Source of the DNA: Siphonodentalium dalli
Taxonomy: Eukaryota; Mollusca; Scaphopoda; Gadilida; Siphonodentaliidae
Assembly (NCBI GenBank): GCA_032622095.1
Contig: CP136064.1
Location: 171,688,310-171,752,309 of the forward strand
Direction: 5' to 3'
Length of the DNA stretch: 64,000 bases
A model generated the notes under the pieces. That model searched no databases. It saw nothing but the letters and a program-made list of their open reading frames with translations, and had not been told where the DNA came from. How positions within the stretch are numbered: position 1 is the stretch's first letter; each line of letters opens with the position of its first letter. The translations under genes and the position numbers were made by a program. Below are positions 1-13,479 of this stretch, piece after piece.

Positions 1-120
1 CATTCGTGTGGATTCACGTCGATAGGTTCAATTAAACTCAAAGGAAGTTGTGAGGGTGTGTGTGTGTGTTTGTGATAAGATGCGAAGATTGTTATTACTC
101 GAGATGTGCAATTATTTGTG

Positions 121-430
121 GCCCAGAAAAACGTCGTCAAACGGACGGTCTCGGACAAAATTACGGATGAAGATGGATAACTCTAAAATCAAGTGGTAAT
201 ACGGCGAAATTTCGTGATAATCAAGTGATAATGCGACCATATTTCGTTGAACAAAATGTTGATAAATAACACGTTTTGGGAAATTTGATACAACAGTTGA
301 CAGTAGTTAGCATTATTTTGGTGCAATTAATCGATTCTGATAATTAAAGAGTATTTTGAAGAAATGTTGCTGCTGTATCTTGATGATACGGGGACCGTCT
401 GATCGGATTGAGTACCTTCAAAATCGCGCA
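121..430 (+). repeat. repeat shared with 38505-38680
   Basis: AAAATTACGGATGAAG, AACTCTAAAATCAAGTG, TTTCGTTGAACAAAATGTT and ATCGGATTGAGTACCTT occur here and in the same order at 38505-38680, where a T-run and a shorter middle replace part of the block. Confidence 0.65.
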
Positions 431-439
431 ATACTATTT

Positions 440-900
440 TCGCTCAGTTTTTAATGCATTGCGCGACAAAGATATTTTTCGTAAATGTCTTGTATTTGCT
501 GACAATTTCAATCCTTAGTCGCTCCTGTTAGTGCATATTAAAGAACAATACTGTACATCGACTATAGAATGTAACTGCTCCATCATACTGATGTGAAGAT
601 TGGTGTTTATATGCACCACATAATCATTCTGATATTTAAATAGTTAAGTACATCATTGAAATGAACTAGGAAGAAGTTTAACCACAACCACATTTTAGGG
701 TGCTATTTCATGGGGAAAAAAACAATAAACATTGGCTGGATGTGTGTATTTAAAATAGTTTGGTTAACATAATTATCCCAGACCGTATGACCACGTTGTC
801 AATCCAGGATTGTGGATATGGAGACGTGCTTCCGCGCGCATTCAGTCTGTAATATGTGTATTTTGTACAAGCATTGCAACATCGATGAGTTTACCATGAA
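440..900. other. nothing recognised
   Basis: AT-rich non-coding sequence without repeats or splice-like structure that I can support. Confidence 0.5.
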
Positions 901-901
901 T

Positions 902-1045
902 TATCGTCGTACACCGGGGGGGGGGGGGGGGGTAATGAAACATTTGCAGGAAGGTATGACGTTCTTTTTCTTCCTGTTTTTTTTTTGCATCTGGCATTTT
1001 CGGTGACATTTTTGACACCCACCCCTCCCCAAATTTCATTAATTT
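902..1045 (+). repeat. G-tract repeat family, copy 1
   Basis: A run of 17 G (916-932) is followed by AATGAAACATTTGCAGGAAG, a T-run, then CACCCACCCCTCCCC. Related blocks are at 2520-2605 (opposite strand, 13 C), 57041-57235 and 57500-57600. The homopolymer is part of the repeat. Confidence 0.6.
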
Positions 1046-1608
1046 TGGTCTCAAACCCTACTGATATCACTCATATGACTGGAAAGTTATCTCCTTTAAT
1101 TCAAATGACAGTTTAACCTGTCTCAGAAGTTGTTTTAATTAAAACAAAATTGTTAATGCTGGCAAATATGAATATTTTACTTCAAATACTGGTTGATAGG
1201 CATTTGTCTGCCACATACATGCAATGTGGTTTCCAGGTCAGTGTATGATGAGAGTATGCTTGGTCCACCTGTGTGGTCAAATTCCATACTGCTAAACGGA
1301 TATTCTAATGCATCGGTGTTGTGGATAAATACAGTAACTCATCAGAAGCAGATGGATGTACATAACACGCTAGTGTATCTATAAGGTACATGCATCCAAT
1401 TTTACAAAAACAAACTACACATATCCCACCTTATTCCCTGCATATTCTATCATTTTCCCCTGCAAGCTATTAACCGATCATGTGTTTTGGATATTTTGCT
1501 GTAATACATTTTAAGCTGATAACATCTCAGGACATGCAGTGAACTCAATCTTGACTTTCGAGTCACTGTTGATATTTTGTAGACATATCCATGAATATCA
1601 GTTGTTAA

Positions 1609-2061
1609 AGGCCCACTTAATTTTCGAGTCGCCAATTATTTTTTTTTTATAGTGACTTGATATACGGTTTTAATAACAATCTATGCCATAAAATATGATT
1701 AAAATGCTATAATTCATCACTATTTGAAACATCTGTGTCTCAGAAGATGCCACAGCAAAATAGAAGACTTCCCCCCTCTGTCACCCAGAATACAACAGAA
1801 TTCAAACTTTTTCAATGGAAGGGGAATAACTCTATCTTTAATATATAGAGTTATTCCCCCTGCAATGAAAATAATACTGATGTTTACTTCAATCTTGATG
1901 ACAAAACGCGTTGCCAACTCAACAAAAACAACATGTAAACAGTTTATTACACCGGATAAGTTGATAATACAATGTTTTGGAGCTTCCTCTTTCAAATGGT
2001 ATATAATATGGCATATATTTTATATAATGTGATCTGGGGGCTCGAAAATTTAAGTGGGCCT
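1609..2061. mobile_element. TTAA-flanked MITE (piggyBac-like)
   Basis: AGGCCCACTTAA then TTTTCGAG at the left is inverted at the right end, with TTAA on both sides (1605-1608, 2062-2065). The interior has a second perfect hairpin around 1822-1860 (GGGGAATAACTCTAT and complement). No transposase, 453 bp. A relic of the right half, inverted, lies at 31387-31485. Confidence 0.8.
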
Positions 2062-2519
2062 TTAAGCTCCAATTAAACTAAAGTGGACATATTTTGAAAA
2101 TAAATATATAGAGAGGATATTTACCAGGCTGCAATTGGAAATATAATTTATAAATTGCAGATATCTGCAAAATTATGTCATTATGCAGGATACACACAAT
2201 TCAGCAGAATTCCATAATTTCGAACTATTTCATGATTAGTCTGTCAACCAACCCACTATCTAGCATTATTCCATACAACTTGTGCTAGTCTACAGAAGCA
2301 ACTTCTGTTATAAATGACAAGCAGTCATTATACCAGACCTATTTGGATCATCTGAGATGATAGACATGCAAATAATTTACCGATTAGCTTGATGACAGTT
2401 ACGCTCCAGCCATTGATAGTCACCTTACTGTTTGAGACAGTTGCTCGCTCTTTTTCCATGTACACAATGATCTAGGCTTAAATGTCTTTTTCACCTCACC
2501 GGCAGTCCCATATCCAAAA

Positions 2520-2605
2520 CAATACGTTTTTTGCCTCTCGGAAAACCCACCCACCAAAAATATCTTCTTGCAAATGTTTTATCACCCCCCCCCCCCCTGC
2601 CGTAC
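2520..2605 (-). repeat. G-tract repeat family, copy 2
   Basis: On the plus strand CCCACCCACCAAAAATA, CTTGCAAATGTTTTATCA and 13 C (2585-2597) mirror the copy at 902-1045. Confidence 0.55.
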
Positions 2606-4555
2606 ATATAAAATAATGTTGTTGAGATTGGTTATAATTGCCTATTCAGTCCAACTTTCCGTAATGTGAGAAATACCATGTGAAAATTGAGGACTGCATA
2701 AACATTACACGATAATAACACGGATTGACCATGGATCAGACATACCTAAAACACACTGGGCGAATTTATTTACCTTTTTGTTAGGATCCAGAAAAGAGTC
2801 AATATATCGCCAAATATAAAGCAGCGCTTATGCTTCATTTGAAAATTGCGGTAAATATGTAAGAGTTAAAGAGCGTTCTTCTTGATGCATATATAATTGG
2901 GGCCAATCGAATGATCCGTCACCAATACCAGTAATACCATTTAGTGCATGAAAGATATGGGTCATATGCGTGTATTGGCAGGAAACGAATCATCAATTCA
3001 CCGGCGTTGCCAACAAAGGGCCAGCTGTATATATGTATTCTAGCGGGAAGGTGCGATATATCGAGAAAGTAATATCTTCAAAGGAAAGTATCGACTTAGT
3101 TTCCGAAGGGGGAGCTCACACCAAATTGTGAAACTACGCCAGTCGCTATTGGTAAATAAAGCTCATAGAATATTGTTGAACACGGCAGGTTAATCCCCTT
3201 GTCTTCCGTACGTGAGATTTGCCATATGTTTTACTCCAAACTTCTTCAATGTAAATTAACTTTTGAGGTTTTGAGGATATTTTCTATTTCTTTGGGAAAT
3301 AAAGCATATATATTAAGGGAAATGTCTGAGTAACTGGTCAATAATGTAGCCTGACAGCAATGAAAAATCCATCAGATATATTATTATTGTTATTATTATA
3401 TGCCGTATTAAAATGGACCATTTTTTTTCTGAGGCAATAATATATACTAGTTCGGTTTCAGTAAGTTTTTATTCCGATGCATATTTAGTCATTGTATAAG
3501 TATTTAACCTATTTTCGACTTATTTTGATCCCGGCAACACTATAAAATAAGACTACACACTTAGTATGTGGCACTTGATGTTACTCCTGTTGGAACATTT
3601 GTCAACCTAGATTTTTCGGTGTAATAAACTGAAGCGTACGTGTGATGTTACATGTAGCTTGAGTTGGACTGTCGTGAATATATATGTACTTGGTTTGAAA
3701 TTAGTTTGACAGTGGATTTCTGGGAGCCAAATTCACATTTATTAATAATTGCGTTGAATCTCAATCCAATTGCACTGAAGCGCAACTCAATTGCATTGTG
3801 GCGTAATACGATTCCATTGAATCGCAATTGATTGCGATTTAGTATAATTATTAATAAATGTGAATTTGGCCTGCCATAGAAACGGACGTATGACTCATTC
3901 GAGCTTACAAATGCTGTCTAGGTAATTTGGAAGGAGGTACATTATAGGTTGATACACGAAATATTGATATACCGACTTCATATTCTCCGAAAAATACTTG
4001 AAATGGTCACATACATTTACCAACTGTTTTCAGTTTTTCGCATAGAAGTGAAAGAAACGCTCTTTATTTATACCATATCAGAAATAGCATAATACGTAAC
4101 GCTCTTTTCTGTTCCATGTCGTGCACATGGCTGTTGTTTGTTTTGGACCCGCCCAAAAGACGTGTTAAAAGTTGTATTTTTTGTATTACTTCAATGTGTC
4201 TTTCTGTGACATATATACTCCCGGTACAAAGGCAGTTCACGTATTTATACAGAGAAAATTTCGATACAGAGAACACTTCAAAAGCTAATATGTGTATTTT
4301 GGAGCGCAAACTTCGACTCGCATATGGCGACAGGATCCGCCGTTGTTCAAAACGAATTATACAAATTTAACGTTAATTTGAATCTATGTTGTTATATTTA
4401 TGTGTATATACAAGGTGTATTCTACAAAAACTGTGAATATATAACAACCATGAATATATATCATGTAAAATCGGGCAAAAAGACTCTCCCCCCCCCCCCC
4501 ACAAACAAAAATTCGGGCGTCCGTGCGTCTATGGTAAGACCGTGTCAGCACATAT
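2606..4555. other. non-coding apart from the 3726-3870 foldback
   Basis: Holds AT-rich runs (ATTATT near 3385), a C-tract at 4488-4500 and no gene. The frames at 4064-4572 overlap on both strands and are shadows. Confidence 0.5.
3726..3870. mobile_element. 145 bp foldback MITE
   Basis: GCCAAATTCACATTTATTAA at 3726 is repeated inverted up to 3870. Between the arms lie several related words such as CAATTGCACTGAAGCGCAAC and CAATTGCATTG, which are imperfect palindromes around a GCACT..AGCGC core. Confidence 0.75.
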
Positions 4556-5367
4556 GGGTGATTCTACGGTAAATGAGCAATTTGAGTATCCCGGTACATC
4601 AGAAATACAAACTTCGTTCTGGGGTGTATGATAGGGCACACTATGTGTAGTTAGACATAAATATTCGAGAAATGTGGTTGGTAAGAATTATTTGCTGATT
4701 ATTTTCTCATTTTGTCTGTTTTAGACCGTTAGTGTAAACCAGAAACGTCATTACACTAACGCACTTTATCATCACTTCAAGCAGGCACCACATGTATAGT
4801 TACGAAGATATGGCCATTTATTATGGTTATTCGCGTTCCTTGGCAACTTCGCAATTTTCGGAGTGCCGGGGAGGTTCTAGTTCTGAAAATAAAAGCTTCA
4901 TCTGAATTTTCTAATCACAAACATGTGTATTTTTTCTCCCATTCTTCGGAACACTTCTTGAATATTCTCGGACGTAACCACTTTCATGGGAAATAATGAT
5001 TCATATTATATTAAACACCCACGAAGAATAAATCGATGGAATGGGAGATTCATTGTGTTATATATTTCGGATAACTCAGCTGATAATCCTTAGCGTTAGT
5101 GTAATGACGATTTTGTTAGTGTAATGACGCACCGTTAGTGTAATGACGTTATATCCTCCTGTTGGACAGTAGATGGCTGATGAAATGACCATGCGACACC
5201 AGTGGTGCATGTACATATTATACGATACCTATTATAACCATTTATATGTGTTTTTGGGGTAAGTGTGGACATTATGATGAACATAGAGGTATGTTGCTTT
5301 CAGATGTGTAACAAGCCCGTACCTAATCCGATACTTCTACTGATGGTTAGTGGTCGCTATTGACCAT

Positions 5368-5978
5368 CAGGGGCCTGTACTATAGAATACAATTGCCGTG
5401 TTTGAACACGTGTACAAGATTATGTGGGGCACACAGAAGGTGTCGATTACCATAGACCTCCACTCTTATTATTACAGTGAAAAGGCGACTTCTTGCAACG
5501 CCTCGTTTACATGCATGGTGACCAATAAAATAATAGGTTTACCACATGTGACTTGATTGACCAATGAAAAAAATATTCATCGGAGACACTCAGTGATATG
5601 TTATCGCTAGTGCATGGGTAATGCGTGTTCAATTGTATTAGTGGTAATCGGTATCCTTTAAATAATCGCTCAGTGAGTGCGCCGCAACCGTTCGTGCAGT
5701 GTGTTATATGTCATCAATGGTTATCGTCTGTTCCAACAATTCAAGTTTTAAGATGTATTTCAATTTCTAGTTGGGTTCTCATGCAAAATCGCTGGAGTAT
5801 TATATTGAATACCATTCTGATCAAACCCAATCACCCATCGGTAATGAGCACACGACGGGTATAATCTACTCTATTACAATACAGTGGTATACTGCGCTTC
5901 ACACCTCCTGTGTACCTCCCATAGCATTGTACACCTGTTGAAACACGGCAATTGTAATTCCATAGTACAGGCCCCTGC
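5368..5978. mobile_element. foldback/TIR element inside the larger element
   Basis: CAGGGGCCTGTACTATAGAA at the left is inverted at the right (CAGGCCCCTG end, 5978), and the two arms stay complementary through CAATTGCCGTG for about 33 bp. Ends beginning CAGGGGC are hAT-like, but I saw no matching 8 bp target duplication. The middle (5600-5780) recurs in diverged form at 18425-18615. Confidence 0.6.
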
Positions 5979-7880
5979 AGACGGCTTTGGTTTGGATTAT
6001 CCCGTAGCCAGCTTTTGTGGTGGACGGTTACGAATCTGATGCCGAATGCGCGTAGTGTAGAGTAAGAGGTTGTGCGTGTGGCCCCATCCTGCGGATTGGG
6101 TCCGGTGCCCACCCCATGCAGCGCCCCTGGGGAAATATGTGTATACTCAGTGCACCAAGAGCGATTCTGGGCCTCAATTTCGAATCTCTAATTGAGAAAA
6201 ACAATCAGTTTAAGGTGCCAATATAGAAGCTAAATTCCTGGGCGGCCTCCATCGGGGAACTTTGTGAAAAATCACTGCTTTGATATGATTCTAGAGCCCA
6301 TCAGTGTCAATTTCGATTTTATATAGTTCATTGAAAATGCAATCAAAAAAGATGTCAATGAAGCCAAATTGCGTCAATGCGTGGTGCGCGAAATAAGGGG
6401 CCCGGTGTGGGCCTTCCCTGGAATTTTTGTTGTAAACGTCAATGTTCTGAGAGCGATTCCGGACCCCATATATGAAGCATCAACTTCGAGTTTCTAACTC
6501 AGAAAAAATATAGAAGTTTAAAGGAGACCAGGGTTTCACGTTCTATACTTATGAGTGTTCGCGAGAGTTACTTCGTGCGGATTGCCTTCTCCCTTAAAGT
6601 GCTGAAAAATCCTTTGAGCTTCCACCCCTCCCATCGCCAACAAAAATCTGGTGATGAAAGGGAACAACTGGATACATCATTGCGGAGACAACCTTCCCAC
6701 ATTTATTCCCGTCCCTGCCCGTCAAACACAAGTTAATTGTTACATGTATGTATCTTCGAAGGTGGGGATAATTTTCCCGGGTATAGGTTGTCATAACATT
6801 TGCTGGCCTTCTCCACACGTAAACAGTGATGGGCGAAATCAGATACAGCTCAGGATATTTTGGTCCAAGAAACCTTATGAAGATATAATCGAACTATTAT
6901 GTGTGTTATATGAAAATGACAACACTCTTCTCTTTTTTCGAATGTTAAATGACAACTTGGAACTAGATATATTAGCAACTAACCCGAATTGTTTCTGACC
7001 GCAGAAGGACCATGGCGCTGTTACATGGTGTAAATACCAGGTACCCATAGTTGGGCCGTGGACTCAGCTGCCTATATGTATATCATGCACATTGTCTGTA
7101 GTATATCATGGATTCATAGGATGTCCATATGTACTTTAGGTTATATGGACACATCGGACAGTTATGCCACGTATCCACCTACATATATAGATATTTGACC
7201 AATGCCCTTTTAAGATCGTGGGTGGTGATCCCTTTGAATATTCCATGCACCAATGCCACCATGCTGCAGGCTGGCCATGGACCGGGGTCATATATGTAGG
7301 TCATGGGACACAGGTCGATAAAGGTATTATATGACATTGTACCCAAGAATGAGCAGGTGTCTATACATATGACATTTATGGACCCAGCCCGTATACATGA
7401 TATATCTACGCCATGGACAGAGAAAAGTATGTTGACGATGCCTTTGTGGAAAGAAAAATAATTGTTTTCATCGACAAAATGCTACATGGTGCAGTCTAGT
7501 TTGTTAAAATTGCCATAATAGCAGTCATATGTCATATTTTCGATTTCGGGTATGTCCCTAGCAACCGTTATCACCCTGGTAGGTAAGAAATATGGTAATT
7601 TTCCTGTCAGATCCACACTGACAACAACTATTATAATTGTTTTCATCATTAAAATGATACATGGCGTATTTTAGTTTGTTAAAACTGCCATAGTGTTAGT
7701 CATATGTGCTTTTATTCGATGTTGGGCAGTTGCCTAGCAACAGTTGCTGAGGAAGGACCTGCCGCCATTGCCTCCATATCTGAAAATGATAAGTAGTGCA
7801 CGGGGAACATATATGCCAAGTTTCATGATTGTATCACATTTTGCACAATTGTTACACCATGAGCCTGGACTATAATTAAA
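5979..7880. other. inserted non-coding repeats
   Basis: This is filler within the insertion that splits the 4556-8704 element. A direct repeat pair is visible: blocks with GAGCGATTC, TTTCGA and AGAAAAA at 6155-6260 recur at 6447-6545, about 290 bp apart. The stretch 7020-7420 is rich in TATGTC and CCATGG words. I saw no coding region. Confidence 0.4.
7458..7760. repeat. tandem duplication, 175 bp unit
   Basis: The block beginning ATAATTGTTTTCATC at 7458 and ending near CCTAGCAACCGTT recurs at 7633 and ends near CCTAGCAACAGTT. The offset is 175 bp at both ends, with roughly 80 percent identity between the copies. Confidence 0.7.
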
Positions 7881-8704
7881 ACCTCGTTATTACACCAACG
7901 CAGCGTCATTACATTAACACAAACAACGTTAGTGTAATGACGCGTTAGTGTAATGACGATTTCGCGTTCATCATGTGATAACATTTTTGAATATCGACAA
8001 CCAAACCATTCAACTAGTTTATGAACACGCTTACCTCAGACGCTTTTATCAAAACTGTTTAATGTTCAGTCAATGCATATAGTATTTTAGTGTTCCGCGT
8101 TAGTGTAATGACGGTGAATAAATATACGGTACAAAATCCGGCGATTCAAATGTTAATTTCCCTGAGAATTTTACGAATACTCAGGAAACATATTTTGTTA
8201 TTGTTAACATGGAAGTTTCCATTCACGTTGCGACAGATGTGATATACAACTGACACCAAAGGGAAACGTGGCAACCCATTTTAGGCTCGCGTTAGTGTAA
8301 TGATTCTGGATCATGGGACAACGTTTTTGGGACAAATAAATAGCTTTTTGTTGGATGCTTCTTTGGTATCTCTGTATAATTTTGGTGGCATTAGATTCCT
8401 TGCAAAATTCCACACCAGAAGGTGGATTTCGGTTTTGAATACACATTCACCAGTGCATAAGCAAAATCGGAAAAATTGGGCGTGTCTGCTCTGGGACATG
8501 CATTTTCATGGTATCTTTCCGGTTATCGTCATGCCTAAGACCCATACCGGAGTATGGTAGTCACTTAATTTTGGTATCTAATTAATGCCTGGATTCTCAG
8601 TTTTAAAATGATGGCCATTGTACTTGCTCGTGATGAGCAGTGCTTGTCTTGTGGTGAATTGTGCCCATTGGACAGTGTTTTGCTCAGTTACCGTAGAATC
8701 ACCC

Positions 8705-9749
8705 TTATATATACGGACTATGTTTCTCGAACTCTTTTACGTCAATCTATGCTTACCGGCACATGCATTCTTCTGGCCTCGAACTACAGGGACGAACATC
8801 ATCACAGCTTCTATTATGACGAGGCAGTACGCGGGTGTGCCACTGTGCATTCTAGCCTAACCTGGAATATCAAAAGACAGGGGTATACAAGAAAACCATA
8901 GTCAGAAATGGTAACGCCATCTAGATCATATTATTACGCATATATAAAATATATTGGAGCTTTAATGTAGTGATTGTGAAAAATGTATACATGGGTAATG
9001 CCTTTATGTATATAGTTGATTATATAAATTGTAATTTTTGTGTATATGTGTATAGTATGTGCTTGGTGAGAAAGCATATGAATTTTTTTTTTAAATCGGA
9101 CGTGCCATACTAAAGTTATGAAAATTATGAAATATGTACACACATATACGTCACGTATTATTGGTTATATCCAAACACCCATTGCCAACAAAATGACAAA
9201 TGCCTTGACGATTGACACCACCAATGGGTAATAAAAACAAATATCACAACATCGCTGTGTTGGCTTTAAAAATAATTTTAAAATATACCTTCTTTAGACA
9301 TAATTACAAGTCTGGACACATTTAATTTAAAGTGAAATAGAATATAGGCTATATTAGCGGTCGTGGCGGTAGATGCTCACCCTGGGCTAGTGTCCGAAAT
9401 CACCCCAAAGGAATTTTAAGGGGCCACAAAAAGGTGTTTCCAATGTGAAAAATCCAAAAGGTTGAGTTTTAGTTTTTGTCTCTTTTTAGACCACATAATT
9501 GAACATGCATGTTTATCGGTCATAATTTGGTTTCAAAATGTCATTCAATTAATGCAATTATCACTGCAGGACGTCAAGTTTTGACGTACGTACAAGAAAC
9601 ACTCTCAACTGCGTTACAGACCATTCCTGGTAATATCTGGAACGTATTTGAACTCAAACAACATTTAGAATGAAGGTTAGGGTTGACAGACAAGTAAAAT
9701 GCATGTGGATTTATAAAAGCACGTTTATAAGAAAGTGTTAGATGTTTGT
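8705..9749. other. nothing recognised
   Basis: TA and TG-rich stretch near 8930-9150, otherwise plain sequence. No gene supported. Confidence 0.5.
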
Positions 9750-9805
9750 ACCCTTAGAGATTCATACTGTCCGAAGTACCCTTATAGATTCATACTGTCC
9801 AAAGT
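9750..9805. repeat. 28 bp unit, two tandem copies
   Basis: ACCCTTAGAGATTCATACTG with its following 8 bases repeats at once with two changes. Confidence 0.9.
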
Positions 9806-10303
9806 CACCCCATTTTACGGTACAGCAAAGATACATATACTATGCATTGTATTCCCGCAATAAACCCTTCAAGAGTCGTCCAGCCATTGTTCATAGCAAA
9901 ATATCGAAATCAATTACGCTGTCATAAAATTTACACACTGCAAGAATGAGACATCCGCGAAGATACATCGGCGAATACATACACACTGCAAAAGTCTAAC
10001 CGGTACGGAAATTGGTACTACCTTTTTAATCACATTTCTATAAATAGAACCTCCATGTCTCCACTGACATCCCAAGAACACGATAACAGAAAACACCATA
10101 GATGGCGTAATGGGGAATAGATATAACACCGCTCCCATCGCATTTGTAATTGTGATCCTTGATTATCATCAACTCATTGCTGTATTGCCAGCCCTTATCT
10201 GGTTTGGAACTTCAAATTAACTCCCAATTTGGAATTATGATTCTGCAAATGTTAAATATTACACACCATCGACCACTTTAGATGTCTAATAAGCGAAATT
10301 TAA

Positions 10304-10960
10304 AGGCACGGGCGGCGTTCGTTGCAGAAATATTCACACTTGTTCAAATCGCCATCAACAGAAGGAATATTAAAAAATATATAATTTTGTTCATATGCCA
10401 AACATAATTAGCGCGTAAATAGTATACTGTCGTCAAGACGTACGATGGTGTACGTAAACAAGAGCCTGCTCGTGTTACAGATGTTTTGCTTCTGTTTACA
10501 TAACACAGCCCAATTCTAGTGGTTAATCACACACAATTGATATAAACGTCTTTATTATTTCCATTTCAGGAAAACAGTAACAAATAACGCTCTTTATGTT
10601 TACTTTATCCGGATCTAAACAAAATCCAGGTTCTGTAACGTTCTTTGCTTTGTTTACATAACAAAGGAAAAAAAATTGACAATAACATACTGTTTATGCC
10701 ATATTTCAGATTGATATAAGAACAAAGTCTGTCTATATTTTACTATTATTTCTGTTTATGGCGGTTTTTGACGCAGGTGAATATTTTAACAGCATACCCA
10801 CCGCCAACGCCGTCCGTATCTTTAAAGTTCTTCTGATGACAAAATATTAATTTACTGTTCCTTATCACCATTTTTTTGCTAAAGAAATCCCATTTTGGAC
10901 AATTATATGTCAAGGTAATATCTTGTATCTGTAAAAATGTTCTGAACACAATACGTGCCT
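10304..10960. mobile_element. possible TTAA-flanked MITE
   Basis: AGGCACG follows TTAA at 10300-10303, and CGTGCCT precedes TTAA at 10961-10964. Only 7 bp match strictly, with looser likeness inside (GCGTTC against GTGTTC). The TTAA-AGG style copies the other TTAA elements here. The interior holds AACGCTCTTTATG words and no gene. Confidence 0.4.
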
Positions 10961-10984
10961 TTAACTATTTTATAATTACATGTC

Positions 10985-11124
10985 ACAAGTAAGAAAGTAG
11001 ACCAGGGCATGAGAGAGTTACGCTCTTCCGTGTCCTGGATTGAGAGAATGATTGCGTGCATGCATTTTATCTTCTTCCTTTGTTATTCTCTATTCTCAAT
11101 AAAAAAACCTAAAAAAAAAAAACC
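10985..11124 (+). repeat. possible retroposon 3' end
   Basis: CTCAATAAAAAAACC followed by a twelve-base A-run (11096-11124) looks like a polyadenylation signal and tail. The preceding bases (GAGTTACGCTCTTCC, GTGTCCTGG) match nothing I know. Weak. Confidence 0.3.
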
Positions 11125-11647
11125 TCCCAATTTGGATCCTGGCTAAGACACACGAACAACATACGAGGTACCGGAAGCAGTTCTGTGTTATGCTACGGTA
11201 TCAAGAAACAGTTAAAAATTAACGTAAACGTAAATATATAATTACAACTATATTGTTCTCCTTCATTGTCCTCGATTCTTATTGGACAAGTCCTTACAAC
11301 CCATTATACCTGTTGCTTGTATTTCTCGGTACGAGATGTAAATGGACGAGCTACCGGTGTGGGAATTCGGTAAGGATTAATATTCTCGCGAATCGATTGT
11401 CCCTGGTGCGAAAGTATACCTATATTGTTTATGGAGTGTTCTTGGTTACCAGTCATTTCTCTGTGAATTGAAAGTGTTAACTTCAAAGTAAAAACTGATT
11501 GCTTCGCAAATTTATACAGTATGTTATTCGTCCACTTACAATTTTATAAACCCATAAATGCAACAAGAAATGCGTTGATTGCGTATATGAAGAGCAGATC
11601 AAAGATATGTTGCTTTGATTTCGAAAAGAAATCATTGGTGTTACTTA

Positions 11648-12058
11648 GGTTACGTTCATACAGTGGGAAGTTTGCACAGTATGGTTTGCAGGCATTTCGT
11701 CGTAGAAAACGATATGGCGCCAGAATATGAATGGAAACAAGGATAAAAATGCATATGTACCACACCTAACTACATGCGAATTAAAATCCCCATAGTCCCA
11801 CCTGTAGCGATGCTACCTGAATTTGCCTGTAAATAGCGTGCAATTATCTCGCAAGAATCAATCATACAGGTATTTGAAGGCAAATGTCAGTAGCGGCGTA
11901 ACAAGTGGATCTACAGAACTTTTACTTCTCGTGTCGTTCGCTTTGGTAAAGATGCATATTATATGCACGTTTACTTTCATATTATGACACCATGTGGTTT
12001 TCTATGATGAAATGCCTTGCAGAACATACCGTGCAAACTTGCCATCGTATGAACGTAC
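11648..12058. repeat. 61 bp imperfect inverted repeat
   Basis: 11650-11710 is complementary to 11997-12058 (GTACGTTCATAC, AGTTTGCAC and GCATTTC..TAGAAAAC words), with about 285 bp between. Outside the arms the similarity fades. Probably a worn foldback. Confidence 0.6.
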
Positions 12059-12841
12059 CCTTCTAGGCCCAACAAGATTCAATAACAACGTTGTCTTATG
12101 GCCAGTTAAACTGCGGCTTAGATTCACATTTGACTATACATGTAGTTTAAGATATTTAAATACAAAATCATTTGTCACAAAACGGGTTCTGTCCTGAGTA
12201 TCGTACTAAAATCCGAACAAAACATTACTATAACATGACTGAATTCAGTTCACATGGGGCTCATATTTCGAGACGGTATATTTTCTAAATTCGTATACAC
12301 TTTCCAGGACCAACAAAATAGCGAATATTGGTGAAATATACAATTTCTTGTATAATTTAGATCATCACAAAATCATGAAAATTATATTATATAAAAACGC
12401 CTCGGGGATAATCGGGTTAATATTTTTCTGGTTGGTGAAGTAGTGTCTGATAAGGCTGTAAGATCATGTGTATATTTTATTGGGTTACCCGGCAGTCATG
12501 CACAAATTAATAAAACGACTTTTTTTTTATCTCATGCATCAACTGTCTGTTTATATCTGAAAGGTTTTTTTGACAGAAGTCATTTAATTCACAAACGCGA
12601 CCGCGGTTTATTGTCGTCTATTATAATATGTAGTAATTAGTTCGTCGTTTGTAGTTTTCGGATTTAGCCGATTAGAAGTGACTGGCGGGAACGAAAAATG
12701 CGTTTTTTTTGCTGAAGCAGCCAGACCATGTGTATAGCGACGTCAAGCGAAATACACCATGACCGCAAGTATGCAGTGACGAGCTGTATAGCGACACGGA
12801 CACGACTTACACGCGTATCACAAGACATAAAACAAAATTAA
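12059..12841. other. nothing recognised
   Basis: Non-coding AT-rich sequence with a T-run near 12510. Small frames here have no family signature. Confidence 0.5.
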
Positions 12842-13171
12842 ATGGGTACTGTACACTTAATCCATTTATGGGACCATCTCCTTTTATAATCAACAGAATA
12901 TATGCAACAAGTGAATGAATTTGAGCCATGGATTAGTGCAAAGTACACTTTTGAGCTCTATGAATTAACGATGCAAAAATATGGAGTCTGGACTGTAGTC
13001 ATAAGTTCATTTTCATAAAAATTGCCACTTGGTTTGCATCGTTCATAGAGCACATGAGTGTATTTTGTACTAATCCATGGCTCAAATTCATTCATTGGTT
13101 GCACATATTCTGTTGAGTACTATAAAAGGAGATGCTCACATGAATGGTCGGATTTAGTGCACAGTACCCCT
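12842..13171. mobile_element. long-arm foldback MITE, TTAA-flanked
   Basis: Arms of about 135 bp (12842-12978 and 13035-13171) are complementary with scattered mismatches, including GAGCCATGGATTAGTG and GGGTACTGT. TTAA lies on each side (12838-12841, 13172-13175). The loop is about 55 bp. The open frames across it carry no coding sense. Confidence 0.8.
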
Positions 13172-13289
13172 TTAAAGATGGTGTACCTCTTCCTGACCGT
13201 TATGTACATGAATGTATTCAGGGGTATAGAACAATTAACTTTTTGAGTCAGAGGGAGCTTTGGACTCGTTCCTAGCGCTCAGCCTCCTC

Positions 13290-13380
13290 TACGCTATATA
13301 TAAGGCCCAACGTTCTGACGGCGGAAGCGTTACGTCGTGGAGTTGGACGGAACAGTGAGCGGAGTGTCTGAGCCAGGTAC
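13290..13380 (+). promoter_or_regulatory. possible TATA-type core promoter
   Basis: TATATATAA at 13295-13303 sits in the most GC-rich stretch of this part, 20-80 bp before CAG|GTACGA (13377), a poor donor. No open frame follows that I can connect. It may equally be part of a repeat, since the 14984-15733 element also has TATATATAA at about 15671. Confidence 0.2.
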
Positions 13381-13479
13381 GAGACTAAGGGAGCTTCTGT
13401 CAGAGTGTTATTGTGAAATAATTTTCTTCCGTAATCTATTATTGATCCCCGAACAATAATTGGGGGGGGGGGGGGCTAT

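Larger units (their letters stand above)
4556..8704. mobile_element. TIR element with GTTAGTGTAATGACG arrays, interrupted
   Basis: GGGTGATTCTACGGTAA at 4556 is inverted at the other end (to 8704), 22 of 23 bases matching. The interior carries about eleven copies, both orientations, of GTTAGTGTAATGACG. Near-exact copies are at 4746, 5095, 5115, 5134, 7928, 7944 and 8099; variants are at 7885, 7904 and 8291. Alignment with the element at 42958-44714 shows that about 2.6 kb (5165-7880) is inserted sequence, so the original was near 1.45 kb. No transposase is encoded, and the multiple internal sites look like transposase-binding repeats. Confidence 0.65.

Noticed and set aside
12842-13171. long inverted repeat as a microRNA-like hairpin
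   Set aside because: TTAA target duplications and 135 bp arms make a MITE the simpler reading.
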